From: Nitrospiria bacterium
Lineage (GTDB): Bacteria > Nitrospirota > Nitrospiria > JACQBZ01
Assembly: GCA_035517655.1 (NCBI GenBank)
Contig: DATIYJ010000056.1
Span: 50,358-114,357 of the forward strand
Length of the DNA stretch: 64,000 nucleotides
Reading direction: 5' to 3'
Shown: in pieces, positions 26,135 through 35,575 of the stretch
Numbering within the stretch: the first letter of the stretch is position 1
How the letters are laid out: the number at the start of each line of letters is the position of its first letter
The notes under the pieces: generated by a model
What the model was told of the DNA's origin: nothing
Seen by the model: only the letters and a program-made list of their open reading frames with translations
Database searches by the model: none
Translations under genes and position numbers: made by a program

Positions 26135-28393
26135 GTGACACCCGAATCACAAGCATCAGACACGTCGTTGGATGAAGAGAGGAAGCGCACCCATGCGCGG
26201 CCGGTCTGGATCACGCTCGGATTTCTGATTCTGACCGGAACCCTGACGGTGCTTTACTTCCGCGAAATCGAGACGCCTTCCTTCTTTCCGGGCAACGTCC
26301 TCGTCCTGACCCTGCTCGAACTGAACCTGATCCTCCTGGTTCTGTTGGGACTGCTGTTGTCCCGGAACCTGGTCAAACATTATTTCGAACGCCGGAGGAA
26401 AACCCTCGGCGCGGGCTTCCGCGGAAAATTAATCGCGGCCTTCGTCGGCTTCGCATCGATCCCCACCATCCTGCTTCTGATCGTCGCGAGCGGTTTGCTG
26501 ACGAGCAGCATCGAGAACTGGTTTTCGATCCAGGTCGAGCGGCCGCTGGACAGCGCGCTCCAGACCGCGCAGCTCTACTATCAGCAGCAGGAGGAGACGG
26601 CGCGGTTTTACTCGAGGATCGTCGCCCGCCAGATCGAGGAGGGATCGCTCCTGGAGCCGGCGAGGCGCTCCGACTTGCTGGAGCGGCTGAAGACCCGACG
26701 GTCGGAATACCGCCTCCAGGGACTGGAGTTTTATCCCGCCCAGCCCGGCGCCCGGCCGCTCCGGATTCTGGACCCCTCCATCCCGGACCGGGCTTTCCTC
26801 CCCCCGTCAACGGACGCGCTCAAGAAGGCGCTGGGAGGACAGGAAACCGTGGAGAAGCCGACGACCGACGTCGGCAATCTGATCCGGGCGATGGTCCCCC
26901 TCCGGGCCCCGTCGGAGAGTCCGGACGCAGGAGAAGTCGTCGGCGTTCTGGTGGCCGACGCCCTGATCCCGCAGGGGCTGGCCTCCAAGATGGACGAGAT
27001 CACGAAATCGTTCGAGGACTATAAACAGCTCAAGGCCTTCAAAAACCCGATCAAGGAGAGTTACATCCTGTCGTTCGTCGTCATCACCCTCGTCATCCTG
27101 TTTTCGGCCACCTGGTTCGGGTTCTATCTGGCCAAAAGCATCACCGTCCCCCTGCAGAAGCTGGCCGAAGGAACCGAGGCGATCGCCCGGGGAAATCTGG
27201 AATTCAAGATCAACGTCCGCGCGCGGGACGAGTTGGGACTCGTCGTTCAGTCGTTCAACAAGATGACGAAGGATCTCCGGGTCAGCAAGACGCAGTTGGA
27301 AGAGGCGAACGAATCGCTGCGTCGGTCCAACGCCGAGATGGACCGGCGCCGGGCCTACATTGAAACCGTTCTTGAAAACATCTCGACCGGCGTGATCTCG
27401 CTCGACCGGGAAGGACGGATCACCACGATCAACCCCTCGGCCGAGAAGATCTTCCGGACCGACGGCCACGAGATCATCGGCAAGCTGGCACGGGACGCTT
27501 TTCAGGCCCTCAATCTGATTCCGCTCCTTCAACTTTTGGAAGAGATGGAAAGCCGGCGGATGGACGGGATCGAACGGGAACTGCATTTGGCCGTGAACGG
27601 GAAGCCGCTCACGCTCGGCGTGAGCATCGCCCGGATGAAGGACGACCAGGGTCTGAACGTCGGACTGGTGATCGTGGCGGAAGACCTGTCCGAGTTGATC
27701 ACGGCCCAGAAGGCGGTGGCCTGGCAGGAAGTGGCCCAACGTATCGCCCACGAGATCAAAAACCCCCTGACGCCGATCCAGCTCTCGGCCCAGCGGATGC
27801 GCAAGAAATATTTCGAGCAGTCGCCCGATTTCCGGGCCATCGTCGACGAATCGACCGCCACGATCATCAACGAGGTGGCGGGCCTCAAACACCTGGTCGA
27901 CGAATTTTCCAACTTCGCGCGGCTTCCGGCCCCGATGCCGTCGTCGAACGACCTCCATTCGGTCCTCCAGGAGGTGGTCCTGCTTTACCGCTCGGCGCAC
28001 CGGGATCTCGAGTTCGTCATCTCGTACGACCCCGCGGTGCCTCTCTTGAATATCGACCGCGAGCAGCTTAAACGGGTCTTCGTCAACCTCTTCGAGAACG
28101 CGGTCGAGGCCATGGCCAACCGCGGGCGGATCTGGATCACGACCCGGTTCGACCGTCCGCGCCAAAAAGTCGCGGTGGTGATCGAGGACGAGGGCGCCGG
28201 AATCCAGGCGGAGGACATGGACAAGTTGTTTCTGCCCCATTTCTCGCGGAAGAAAACCGGGAGCGGACTGGGACTGGCCATCGTCCACCGTATCATCAAC
28301 GACCACAACGGCCAGATCCGAATCGCCAACCGGGAGCCGAAGGGAACCACCGTCGTCATCGAACTGCCCACCGGCGAAGCGGCGGCGGTCTAG
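26135..28393 (+). CDS. ntrY: NtrY-like sensor histidine kinase
   Basis: This 752-residue inner-membrane kinase has two N-terminal helices (VWITLGFLILTGTLTVLYF and LTLLELNLILLVLLGLLLS), a third near residue 105, a periplasmic region to about 305, and a fourth helix (ILSFVVITLVILFSATWFGF). HAMP (about 330-385), PAS (about 405-510), a HisKA box with the phosphorylated His in RIAHEIKNPLTPIQ, and a HATPase_c domain (NLFENAVEAMAN, EDEGAGI, KKTGSGLGLAI) follow. GTG at 26135 is the start. It should sense nitrogen, redox or envelope state and phosphorylate the adjacent NtrX-like regulator, whose ATG follows its stop codon directly. Confidence 0.92.
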   Translation: MTPESQASDTSLDEERKRTHARPVWITLGFLILTGTLTVLYFREIETPSFFPGNVLVLTLLELNLILLVLLGLLLSRNLVKHYFERRRKTLGAGFRGKLIAAFVGFASIPTILLLIVASGLLTSSIENWFSIQVERPLDSALQTAQLYYQQQEETARFYSRIVARQIEEGSLLEPARRSDLLERLKTRRSEYRLQGLEFYPAQPGARPLRILDPSIPDRAFLPPSTDALKKALGGQETVEKPTTDVGNLIRAMVPLRAPSESPDAGEVVGVLVADALIPQGLASKMDEITKSFEDYKQLKAFKNPIKESYILSFVVITLVILFSATWFGFYLAKSITVPLQKLAEGTEAIARGNLEFKINVRARDELGLVVQSFNKMTKDLRVSKTQLEEANESLRRSNAEMDRRRAYIETVLENISTGVISLDREGRITTINPSAEKIFRTDGHEIIGKLARDAFQALNLIPLLQLLEEMESRRMDGIERELHLAVNGKPLTLGVSIARMKDDQGLNVGLVIVAEDLSELITAQKAVAWQEVAQRIAHEIKNPLTPIQLSAQRMRKKYFEQSPDFRAIVDESTATIINEVAGLKHLVDEFSNFARLPAPMPSSNDLHSVLQEVVLLYRSAHRDLEFVISYDPAVPLLNIDREQLKRVFVNLFENAVEAMANRGRIWITTRFDRPRQKVAVVIEDEGAGIQAEDMDKLFLPHFSRKKTGSGLGLAIVHRIINDHNGQIRIANREPKGTTVVIELPTGEAAAV

Positions 28394-29800
28394 ATGCCCA
28401 GCGAGCCGACCCCTGATCATAAACCCATGGCCAAGACCATTCTCATCGTCGACGACGAAACAAGCATCCTGACCACCCTCGCGGGGGTCTTAAAGGACGA
28501 GGGCTATCGGGTCACGACGGCCCAGAGCGGAATGGAGGCCTTGAAATTGATCAAGGACGATCCGCCCTCGCTGGTCCTTCTGGATATCTGGATGCCCGGC
28601 ATGGACGGGATCGAGACCCTCACGCAGATCAAAAAAGACAACCCGCCGCTGCCGGTGGTGATGATGTCCGGCCACGGCTCGATCGAGACGGCGGTGAAGG
28701 CGACCAAACTCGGGGCGTACGATTATATCGAGAAGCCCCTTTCGCTGGACAAGGTCACTCTCCTCGTTCATCACGCCCTCTACCAGCAGCAATTGGAAGC
28801 CGAGAATCTCAACCTCAAACAGACCATCGAACGGCGCTTCGTCATGGTGGGCGAGAGCCCGTCGATCCGGCGGCTCCGGGAGACGATCCAGGTGGCCGGC
28901 GCCTCGAACAGCCGCGTCCTGATCTCGGGGGAGAACGGGACCGGAAAGGAACTGGTGGCCCGCGCGATCCATTTCCACAGCAGCCGGTCCGGCCAGCCGT
29001 TTGTGGAGATCAACTGCGCCGCCATTCCCGAGCCGCTGATCGAGAGCGAGCTTTTCGGCCATGAGAAGGGGGCGTTCACCGGGGCGATGGCGATGAAACA
29101 GGGGCGGTTCGAGCTGGCCCACGGCGCCACGCTGTTCATGGACGAGATCGGCGACATGGGCCTCGCCACTCAGGCCAAGGTGCTCCGCGTGCTTCAGGAG
29201 CAGCGGTTTACCCGCGTCGGCGGAACCCGGGTGATCGAGGTGGACGTCCGCGTGATCGCGGCCTCGAACAAAAACCTCCAGGAGGAAATCAAAAAAGGCG
29301 CGTTCCGAGAGGACCTCTACTACCGGCTGAACGTCATTCCCCTGCACGTGCCGCCCCTTCGCGAGCGGAAGGAGGACATCCCCCTTCTCGTGAGCTATTT
29401 TCTCCAGCAGTTGTCCGCCGAACAGGGGTTGAAACTCAAATCGATGACGGAGGAAGCGATGCGACCGCTCCTCCGCTACGACTGGCCCGGAAACGTCCGC
29501 GAGCTGAGAAACCTGGTCGAACGGCTGGTGATCCTGTCGCCCGACGCGGGGATCACCGAAGACGAGGTGGCCAATTCGCTCGCCGACCAGATCCCGGCCG
29601 AAGCGGCCCACCGGACGAACAACCCGAACCCGCATGCGTTGCGCGACGCCCGCGCCGAATTCGAACGGCGCTTCATCCTGCAACGGCTTCGGGAAAATCA
29701 GTGGAACATCTCCAAGACGGCCGAAGACCTCAAGATCGAGCGGACCCACCTTCACCGCAAGATCAAGCTGCTGGGCATCCAGGAAGAGGACCGGGACTGA
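28394..29800 (+). CDS. ntrX: NtrX-like sigma-54-dependent response regulator
   Basis: This 468-residue regulator has a receiver domain (phospho-acceptor Asp in LVLLDIWMPGMDG), a sigma-54 AAA+ domain and a C-terminal Fis-type helix-turn-helix. AAA+ marks are Walker A GENGTGKE, the sigma-54-contacting GAFTGA loop, Walker B LFMDEIGDM and the YDWPGNVREL sensor region. The HTH is NISKTAEDLKIERTHLHRKI. ATG at 28394 starts immediately after the ntrY stop; an internal ATG at 28430 (MAKTILIVDD) is an alternative. It is the only sigma-54 activator in the window and is the candidate regulator of the promoter at 38604. Confidence 0.94.
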   Translation: MPSEPTPDHKPMAKTILIVDDETSILTTLAGVLKDEGYRVTTAQSGMEALKLIKDDPPSLVLLDIWMPGMDGIETLTQIKKDNPPLPVVMMSGHGSIETAVKATKLGAYDYIEKPLSLDKVTLLVHHALYQQQLEAENLNLKQTIERRFVMVGESPSIRRLRETIQVAGASNSRVLISGENGTGKELVARAIHFHSSRSGQPFVEINCAAIPEPLIESELFGHEKGAFTGAMAMKQGRFELAHGATLFMDEIGDMGLATQAKVLRVLQEQRFTRVGGTRVIEVDVRVIAASNKNLQEEIKKGAFREDLYYRLNVIPLHVPPLRERKEDIPLLVSYFLQQLSAEQGLKLKSMTEEAMRPLLRYDWPGNVRELRNLVERLVILSPDAGITEDEVANSLADQIPAEAAHRTNNPNPHALRDARAEFERRFILQRLRENQWNISKTAEDLKIERTHLHRKIKLLGIQEEDRD

Positions 29801-29842
29801 CCGCCTTGCAGGAAATACGGGCGGGCGCAGAAGGAATCCTTA

Positions 29843-31147
29843 TTGATCCCCCGTAATCTCATTACAACGACAATCGAAAAGCTGGTGGACGGAGGCGACG
29901 GGCTGGGCCGATGGGAGGGGCGCGCGGTCTTCGTGCCGGGCGCCTGCCCCGGCGAAACGGTCCGGGCCCGGATCACATCGGTGAAGAAGGGCTACGCCGT
30001 GGCCCGGCTGGAATCGGTTCTTACGCCTTCGCCCGACCGCGCGACGCCGCCCTGCCCCGTGTTCGGATCCTGCGGCGGCTGCCAGTGGCAGCATCTTGCT
30101 TATCCCGCGCAGATCGAAGCCAAAGTAGGAATTCTCCGGGAAGACCTTCGCCGGATCGGCAAATTCACGGATCCGGAGATCCTCCCGCCCCGGTCCGCCC
30201 CCGGCCCGTTTGAATACCGGACCCGCATCCAGCTCAAAACGGACCTGACCACGGGCGAGGCCCGCATCGGCTTCTTTGCCGCGGCATCGCACCGGATCGT
30301 GCCGATCGCGGCCTGTCCCATCGCCGGGACGCCGCTGAACCGGGCCCTGTCCGCTTTTTGTTCGATCCTCACCGACCCGGCGGACCGTCCGCCGTCGTTG
30401 ACCGATCTCCATCTCCATCTGGCCCCCGGCACGGGTGAAATCCAGGTCCGCTATTTCGCGGAGGACGAGCCGCAGGACCGGATGGAACGCATCTTCACGG
30501 CCGCCGAGGCGGCGCTGCCTTACGTCGTGAGCCAGGTCTACTACAGCCGCACCGGCCGCCGCTGGGTTCGAGGCCGCGATTATCTCGTCGACCGGTATCG
30601 GGACGTCCCGTTCCGGATCGGCGACCGCGCCTTCGCTCAGGTCCATGGGGCGCAGATCCCCGCATTGATCGAGACGGTGCTGGCCTTGGCCGCGCCGACC
30701 GGAAAGGAAGCGGTGCTGGAGCTTCATTGCGGGATCGGAACCTTCGGGATTTTTTTGGCCCGGGAGGCGGCCGGTCTCCTGGGCTTCGATGAAAACGAGG
30801 TCGCGATTCAAGATGCGAATTACAACGCGCGGCAACAGGGCTTGACGAATGCCCGCTTCGAGGCGAGGCCGGTGGAGCGGGCGGTCCGTGAGCGGGTCGA
30901 AAAGGGTGAAACGTTCGACCGCGTCATCCTGGATCCGCCGCGCGAGGGCCTCGGCCGGGAGACATTGCGATCGCTCATTCGGCTCGATCCCTCGAAAATC
31001 GTCTACGTCTCGTGCGACCCGGCCACGCTTGCGCGGGATCTAAAAATTCTTGCCGACGGCGGATACCGCCTTGGTCGGATCCGGCCGATCGATCTCTTTC
31101 CCCAGACGGCGCATCTCGAAACCGTCGCGGAGATGATCAAACCTTGA
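29843..31147 (+). CDS. rlmD: TrmA/RumA-family 23S rRNA (uracil-5-)-methyltransferase
   Basis: This 434-residue SAM-dependent enzyme methylates uracil C5 in RNA. It has an N-terminal TRAM domain (IEKLVDGGDGLGRWEGRAVF), an Fe-S cluster cysteine set (CPVFGSCGGCQWQH), the SAM site LELHCGIGTFGIFLA, VILDPPREGLG and the catalytic cysteine in IVYVSCDPATLARD. The start is TTG at 29843. The family includes RlmD, RlmC and RlmCD; the exact rRNA position cannot be fixed from sequence alone, so the symbol is tentative. Confidence 0.85.
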   Translation: MIPRNLITTTIEKLVDGGDGLGRWEGRAVFVPGACPGETVRARITSVKKGYAVARLESVLTPSPDRATPPCPVFGSCGGCQWQHLAYPAQIEAKVGILREDLRRIGKFTDPEILPPRSAPGPFEYRTRIQLKTDLTTGEARIGFFAAASHRIVPIAACPIAGTPLNRALSAFCSILTDPADRPPSLTDLHLHLAPGTGEIQVRYFAEDEPQDRMERIFTAAEAALPYVVSQVYYSRTGRRWVRGRDYLVDRYRDVPFRIGDRAFAQVHGAQIPALIETVLALAAPTGKEAVLELHCGIGTFGIFLAREAAGLLGFDENEVAIQDANYNARQQGLTNARFEARPVERAVRERVEKGETFDRVILDPPREGLGRETLRSLIRLDPSKIVYVSCDPATLARDLKILADGGYRLGRIRPIDLFPQTAHLETVAEMIKP

Positions 31148-31153
31148 CGATTC

Positions 31154-31183
31154 TTGAACACGCGTCCGGCGTTGCCCTATAAT
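31154..31183 (+). promoter_or_regulatory. Sigma-70 promoter of the aldo/keto reductase gene
   Basis: TTGAAC (31154-31159) and a perfect TATAAT (31178-31183) are separated by 18 bp. The predicted transcript has a leader of about 85 nt before the ATG at 31277. Confidence 0.65.
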
Positions 31184-31276
31184 AAACCCAAGCGACTTTT
31201 ATCAGGAGTCAGATCGATCGTATTCAATTATTCATATCTTCAATCTTTGACCGTTTTCATTGAAGGAGGCGCCGTT

Positions 31277-32263
31277 ATGCAAAAACGAACCTTGGGAAAG
31301 AACGGATTGGCCGTCTCGGCGATCGGGCTGGGCTGCATGGGAATGTCCGAGTTTTACGGCCGGCCCGAGGACGAGGACTCGATTAAGACGATCCACCGCG
31401 CGTTGGATCTGGGGATCGACTTCCTGGACACGGCCGACATGTACGGGGTCGGGCGGAACGAAACGCTGATCGGCCGGGCGATCCGGGACCGCCGCGACCG
31501 CGTCGTTTTGGCGACCAAGTTCGGCAACGTCCGGGGAAGCGACGGCAGCTTCCTTGGGGTGAACGGAAAACCGGACTACATCCGGTCGGCCTGCGAGGCC
31601 AGCCTCAAACGGCTGGGCGTGGAGGTGATCGATCTCTATTACCAGCATCGGGTCGATCCGGCCACGCCGATCGAGGAGACGGTCGGGGCGATGGCCGAAC
31701 TGGTGCGCGAGGGCAAGGTGCGCCACCTGGGCCTCTCCGAGGCGGCGCCGAACACGATCCGCCGCGCGCACGCGGTCCACCCGATCGCGGCGCTCCAGAC
31801 CGAATACTCCCTCTGGAGCCGGGAGCCCGAAGACGGGATCCTCCCCGTCTGCCGGGAGCTGGGCATCGGCTTCGTCGCCTACAGCCCGATCGGGCGCGGT
31901 TTTTTGAGCGGGAAAATCCGGAGCATCGAGGACCTGGATCCGGACGACCGCCGGCGGATCTTTCCCCGCTTCCAGGGAGAGAATTTTCAACGGAACCTGG
32001 ACCTCGTGAAGCGGATTGAACAGATTGCCGCGCAGAAGAAATGCCGGCCGTCGCAGCTCGCGCTGGCCTGGCTGTTGACGCGGGGAACGGATATCGTCCC
32101 GATTCCGGGAACCACGAAAATCCCCCATCTGGAGGAAAATGTCGAGGCGCGATCGATCCGACTCACGGCGGCCGATCTCGCCTCGATCGAGGCGGTCGCG
32201 CCCCGCGGCGCGGCATCGGGCCTGCGCTACCCCGAAGCGCACATGCCGGCGCTGAACCGCTGA
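31277..32263 (+). CDS. Aldo/keto reductase
   Basis: This 328-residue NADPH-dependent (beta/alpha)8 oxidoreductase starts [20 protein letters not shown]. The catalytic tetrad is visible: Asp in FLDTADMYG with Tyr, Lys in VLATKFG, and His in YYQHRVD. The C-terminal [17 protein letters not shown] binds the cofactor. The sequence resembles the YdhF/Tas-like 'aldo/keto reductase' group acting on small aldehydes and ketones. A strong Shine-Dalgarno GAAGGAGG (31262-31269) fixes the start; the longer open frame upstream lies in the leader. Confidence 0.92.
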   Translation: MQKRTLGKNGLAVSAIGLGCMGMSEFYGRPEDEDSIKTIHRALDLGIDFLDTADMYGVGRNETLIGRAIRDRRDRVVLATKFGNVRGSDGSFLGVNGKPDYIRSACEASLKRLGVEVIDLYYQHRVDPATPIEETVGAMAELVREGKVRHLGLSEAAPNTIRRAHAVHPIAALQTEYSLWSREPEDGILPVCRELGIGFVAYSPIGRGFLSGKIRSIEDLDPDDRRRIFPRFQGENFQRNLDLVKRIEQIAAQKKCRPSQLALAWLLTRGTDIVPIPGTTKIPHLEENVEARSIRLTAADLASIEAVAPRGAASGLRYPEAHMPALNR

Positions 32264-32272
32264 AACCGGCCT

Positions 32273-32968
32273 TCACCAGGCGATCTCCTTCCGGTCGCGG
32301 ATGAATTTTCCGTTCGGAATCTTCGGATCGGTCGCGAGCCAGACGATCGACTCGGCCCCCTTCTCGACACTCCGCGGCGCGCCCGCCCCGCCCATTTCGG
32401 TCCGGACCCAGCCGGGACAGACCGAGTTCACCTTGACCCGCCCGCCCAGGTCCTCGGCGAACTGGACCGTCATCATGTTGAGCGCCGCCTTCGAGATGCT
32501 GTAGGCGGGATAGCCGCCCCCGCCGTCGCTCAGCTGGCCCAGGCCGCTCGAGACGTTGATGATTCGCGGATCATCGCTCCGGCTCAACAACGGGATCAGC
32601 GCCTGCGAAAGCTCAAACGGGCCGAAGAAGTTCGCCTCCATCGTGGCCCGCAGCGTCTCGATCGGGACGCGGTCCGAGCCGCGGTCCTCGTCCATTAAAA
32701 CGCCGGCATTGTTCACCAGAACATCCAGCCGCCCGGGATCGGCCTGAAGATCCCGGACCAGCCGGCGGATATTTTCGGCATCCGTCACGTCCAGCCGGCG
32801 AAACCGGACGTCCAATCCGCGGGCGGCGAAATCGTCGCTCGCCTTCCGGCCGCCCGCCTCGTCCCGCGCCGTCAGGATCACTGCCCATTTCTTCTCGGCC
32901 AGCTGACGGGCGACCTCGTGCCCGATCCCCCGGTTCGCCCCCGTCACCAGTGCAATTCGCCCGTTCAT
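32273..32968 (-). CDS. Short-chain dehydrogenase/reductase (SDR), carbonyl-reductase-like
   Basis: This 231-residue protein has the SDR cofactor motif VTGANRGIG, NNAGV, the serine in INVSSGLGQL and the YSISK catalytic motif. It resembles the carbonyl reductase branch that acts on small ketones and quinones. It is convergent with the aldo/keto reductase gene; only 9 bp separate the two stop codons, so the pair may share a bidirectional 3' end. The substrate is unknown. Confidence 0.9.
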   Translation of the reverse strand: MNGRIALVTGANRGIGHEVARQLAEKKWAVILTARDEAGGRKASDDFAARGLDVRFRRLDVTDAENIRRLVRDLQADPGRLDVLVNNAGVLMDEDRGSDRVPIETLRATMEANFFGPFELSQALIPLLSRSDDPRIINVSSGLGQLSDGGGGYPAYSISKAALNMMTVQFAEDLGGRVKVNSVCPGWVRTEMGGAGAPRSVEKGAESIVWLATDPKIPNGKFIRDRKEIAW

Positions 32969-33028
32969 GGATGTCCTCCCGACCGATGCCCCTCGCCGCG
33001 AGCCCCGTCTACGGACGAGCGGCCCGGA

Positions 33029-33364
33029 TCATTTTTCCGCGGGCTTCTTCGCCTCGTTCTTCGTTTCGTTCTTCGTCGCCTCAACGGCCTTGATCCAATA
33101 CGCCGTGCCGTTGGCATTCACCTCGGCCTCGACCTCCGTCCCGACCTTGATCTCGCCGGTTTTTTTGGTCATCTTGGGGTCGACGTAGAACGTCTCCCGG
33201 CTGCCCCCGAACCCCTGGTCGTTTTCGGTCTTGACGGTGTACATATCGCTGCTGATCCCGCTGATCAAGATTACGGTTCCTTTTACAAGCATGTCGGCCA
33301 TCCCCACGCCCGCAAACGACGTCAAAAGCATGAACAGCATCGCGACCATCACGCCTTTCTTCAT
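33029..33364 (-). CDS. Small exported protein of unknown function
   Basis: This 111-residue protein has a clear signal peptide (MKKGVMVAMLFMLLTSFAGVGMA) and a small beta-rich domain (LVKGTVILISGISSDMYTVK, then KVGTEVEAEVNANGTAYWIK), reminiscent of an OB-like fold. It ends in a lysine/glutamate/asparagine-rich tail (ATKNETKNEAKKPAEK). GGAGG immediately upstream fixes the start at 33364. I do not recognise the family with confidence. Confidence 0.75.
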   Translation of the reverse strand: MKKGVMVAMLFMLLTSFAGVGMADMLVKGTVILISGISSDMYTVKTENDQGFGGSRETFYVDPKMTKKTGEIKVGTEVEAEVNANGTAYWIKAVEATKNETKNEAKKPAEK

Positions 33365-33474
33365 CCTCCACCTCCTGGGTTGAAATGGTTTCAAATGATA
33401 GATTCAACAGCACGCAGGTCCACCGGGTTCCGAAAGAACCGGCCCCGCCCCCCGTTCGTTGTATCGAAGATGGA

Positions 33475-33867
33475 TCACTCCATCTCGACCATCAGATCGA
33501 TCCCCTTTTGAAGCGCCTCGCGCCATTGGGTCTCCAGAAGGGGCGTAAATTGGGGATCGACTTCCCGGAGGGCCTGGATCAAGCAGAAAACCCAAACGGG
33601 ATACATATCCTTCGTGATGTTCATGCGCTTCCGGCTGTGGAGCTCGCCGAGCCGCCTAACCGCCATGCGCCCGGTCGCCGATCCCTTCGCGTACTCCAGC
33701 AAAGCGAAGATGCCGTGCACAAGCAGTTCCTTCTGCCGCTCGAAATCCGTTTTTGCGAACAGGGGCTTGAACCTCGGATCGGTCTTCAGAAAAATTTCAT
33801 AGAACCGGTCCGCCAACCGGCCCTCGGGAACCCTTCGGAAACTTTTCAACACCTCGTCGACGTCCAT
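33475..33867 (-). CDS. Single-domain globin-like protein
   Basis: This 130-residue all-helical protein fits the bacterial globin fold. The B-C region is LADRFYEIFLKTDPRFKPLF, and the proximal haem ligand is probably the His in LGELHSRKRMNI (family pattern LxxxHxxxGV). The H helix is QWREALQKGIDLM. Length is normal for a single-domain haemoglobin. Such proteins bind oxygen or NO. No reductase domain is attached. It lies directly upstream of the small secreted protein and next to an unknown 81-residue gene on the same strand. Confidence 0.78.
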   Translation of the reverse strand: MDVDEVLKSFRRVPEGRLADRFYEIFLKTDPRFKPLFAKTDFERQKELLVHGIFALLEYAKGSATGRMAVRRLGELHSRKRMNITKDMYPVWVFCLIQALREVDPQFTPLLETQWREALQKGIDLMVEME

Positions 33868-33876
33868 GGCCCCTCC

Positions 33877-34122
33877 CTAGGGTTGATTCTCGTCCGGCCC
33901 GACGGGACGGCTCTCGACTTTCTCCACCACCCGCGTCCATGAAACATGAGACGCGCTCGCCTGTCTCCTAAACTCGTCCAAGGCCAGCCGCTCGGCGTCC
34001 TCCTTGCTTGCGGCCTGAAGCCGGTAGGAAACCGAGTACGGTTCCGGCTTCGCGCCGACCCGGAGTTCATAGTCCGGCTCCCGGAAGAAGATGGTTATGA
34101 GGTAACTGGAAGGCGTCGCCAT
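33877..34122 (-). CDS. Hypothetical 81-residue protein
   Basis: The frame is open with ATG at 34122, and it lies 9 bp upstream of the globin gene. The predicted protein (begins MATPSSYLITIFFREPDYEL, ends VGPDENQP) is soluble with mixed alpha/beta character and an SKEDAERLALDEFRR helix. I do not recognise a family. Its position suggests co-transcription with the globin. Confidence 0.65.
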   Translation of the reverse strand: MATPSSYLITIFFREPDYELRVGAKPEPYSVSYRLQAASKEDAERLALDEFRRQASASHVSWTRVVEKVESRPVGPDENQP

Positions 34123-34351
34123 GGCTCCTCCGATACATATAAAAAATGATGCAGACTCAATATATTCGTCCTTTTAATCATCCAGGGCAGGCATTGTGAC
34201 GGTCCGTTTTAGGGCTTAGAAGCAACCTCCTGACGGCATACGGGCGCAACGATATTAAAATGACGGAAAAGAACGTGGCAGGACCGTTGCGGATTATAGC
34301 GAACTACGGGATAAATGGCAAGGGATCACGGAACGGTTTTTTTAAAAACGG

Positions 34352-35515
34352 TTACGACCGCGAGACGAGACGGCGCCAGGCGACCCGGCGGGGTTCCACC
34401 ACCCGATACTCCCGCGGCGAATCCGGCTCGAGCCCCTTCAGCAGCTCGACCGCCTGCGTGCTTTCTTCCAACCCCCAGACGCAGACCATCGCGCGGATCT
34501 GATTTTTTTCTTCCACCAACAGCAGGCCGGGCGGCGGATCGTTACGGCCCGGCGGACGGTCGACGGCGTAGCGGTCCGAGAGCTGGGACAGCTGCTCCTG
34601 GAGATACTCCTGCAGGCCAGCGTCCAGCGTCGTCCGGATCTTGTGGCCGGCCTGGTACAGCCGCGCGCCGCCGCCCAGATCCATCAGGCCGGCTTTGAGG
34701 AAGCGGAGAGGACAGGATTCGGTCGAGACCGGAAACAGGGAGGTGATCTTCTCGTACCGGAAAACCAGCGGTTCCGCGAGGGCCTGCTCGTACTCCTCCT
34801 GCGTCAGCAGCCGGTCCAGCCGCATCAGATCGAGGATCAACTCCTGGCGGTGCCGGAGGCGGGCCCGATAGCGGGCGGGGTCATACCGGTAAGGATTGAC
34901 GAGCATGGCGGCCAGCGTCGCGCCCTCCGCGACCGAGAGGTCCGAGGCGTGCCGGTCGAAATAGTACCGCGAGGCCGCTTCCGCCCCGAACACCCCCGGG
35001 CCCCATTCGACCTCGTTCAGGTACAATTCAAGAATCCGCCGCTTGGGCAGAATCTCCTCGACGCGCCGAGCCAGGATGAACTCCTTGAGCTTCCGGGTGA
35101 TCGTTTTCTCCTTGGTCAGGAAGACGTTCTTGACCAGCTGCTGGGTGATCGTGCTCCCGCCGCGCGCGTACCGTTTTTTCTTCAGATCCTCTTTAAGCGC
35201 CTCCCAGGCCGCCTTGTAATTGATGCCCTCGTGATGAAAAAAGGTGTCGTCCTCGGCCGCGATCACGGCGATCTGGAGGTTGGGGGAGATCTCGGCCAGC
35301 GGGGCCCAGATCCGGAATTCGTCCTCGGTCAGCTGGGTCAGGACGATGCCGTTCCGGTCCAGGACCTCCGTCGCCTGCTCCGGCCGGTAGGTCGCGATCT
35401 GTTGGGCGTCGGGAAGGGTTTCAACGATCCAGCCAAGCCAGGCGCCGACGGCGATGACGATCAGGAGAATCCCGAGGGCGACGGTCTTTAAAATTTTCAC
35501 AACGGCCTTCTTCAT
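34352..35515 (-). CDS. GT51 peptidoglycan glycosyltransferase; class A PBP lacking a transpeptidase active site
   Basis: This 387-residue protein has an N-terminal membrane helix (ALGILLIVIAVGAWLGWIV) and a complete GT51 domain: AVIAAEDDTFFHHEGI with the catalytic Glu, GGSTITQQLVKN, FILARRVEEILPK and LYLNEVEWGPGVFG. It polymerises lipid II into glycan strands. Beyond it the sequence resembles the beginning of a class A PBP transpeptidase domain (KIRTTLDAGLQEYLQEQL, then LLLVEEKNQIRAMV), but it stops before any SxxK, SxN or KTG motif. It is longer than a monofunctional MtgA and shorter than a PBP1. Confidence 0.85.
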   Translation of the reverse strand: MKKAVVKILKTVALGILLIVIAVGAWLGWIVETLPDAQQIATYRPEQATEVLDRNGIVLTQLTEDEFRIWAPLAEISPNLQIAVIAAEDDTFFHHEGINYKAAWEALKEDLKKKRYARGGSTITQQLVKNVFLTKEKTITRKLKEFILARRVEEILPKRRILELYLNEVEWGPGVFGAEAASRYYFDRHASDLSVAEGATLAAMLVNPYRYDPARYRARLRHRQELILDLMRLDRLLTQEEYEQALAEPLVFRYEKITSLFPVSTESCPLRFLKAGLMDLGGGARLYQAGHKIRTTLDAGLQEYLQEQLSQLSDRYAVDRPPGRNDPPPGLLLVEEKNQIRAMVCVWGLEESTQAVELLKGLEPDSPREYRVVEPRRVAWRRLVSRS

Positions 35516-35540
35516 TGCAGCGCGGTCATTTTAACACCAT

Positions 35541-35569
35541 TTGGAATTCGGTGACAACTTTGATACTAT
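35541..35569 (+). promoter_or_regulatory. Possible promoter of the TrmJ-like gene (leaderless arrangement)
   Basis: TTGGAA (35541-35546) and TACTAT (35564-35569) are 17 bp apart. The start of transcription would fall on or next to the ATG at 35576, which has no Shine-Dalgarno sequence before it. Confidence 0.35.
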
Positions 35570-35575
35570 CCCCGC

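Noticed and set aside
34315..34351. Terminator at the T-run (ACGGTTTTTTTAAAAACGG)
   Set aside because: The run is flanked by near-direct, not inverted, ACGG sequences and forms only a weak A/T hairpin.
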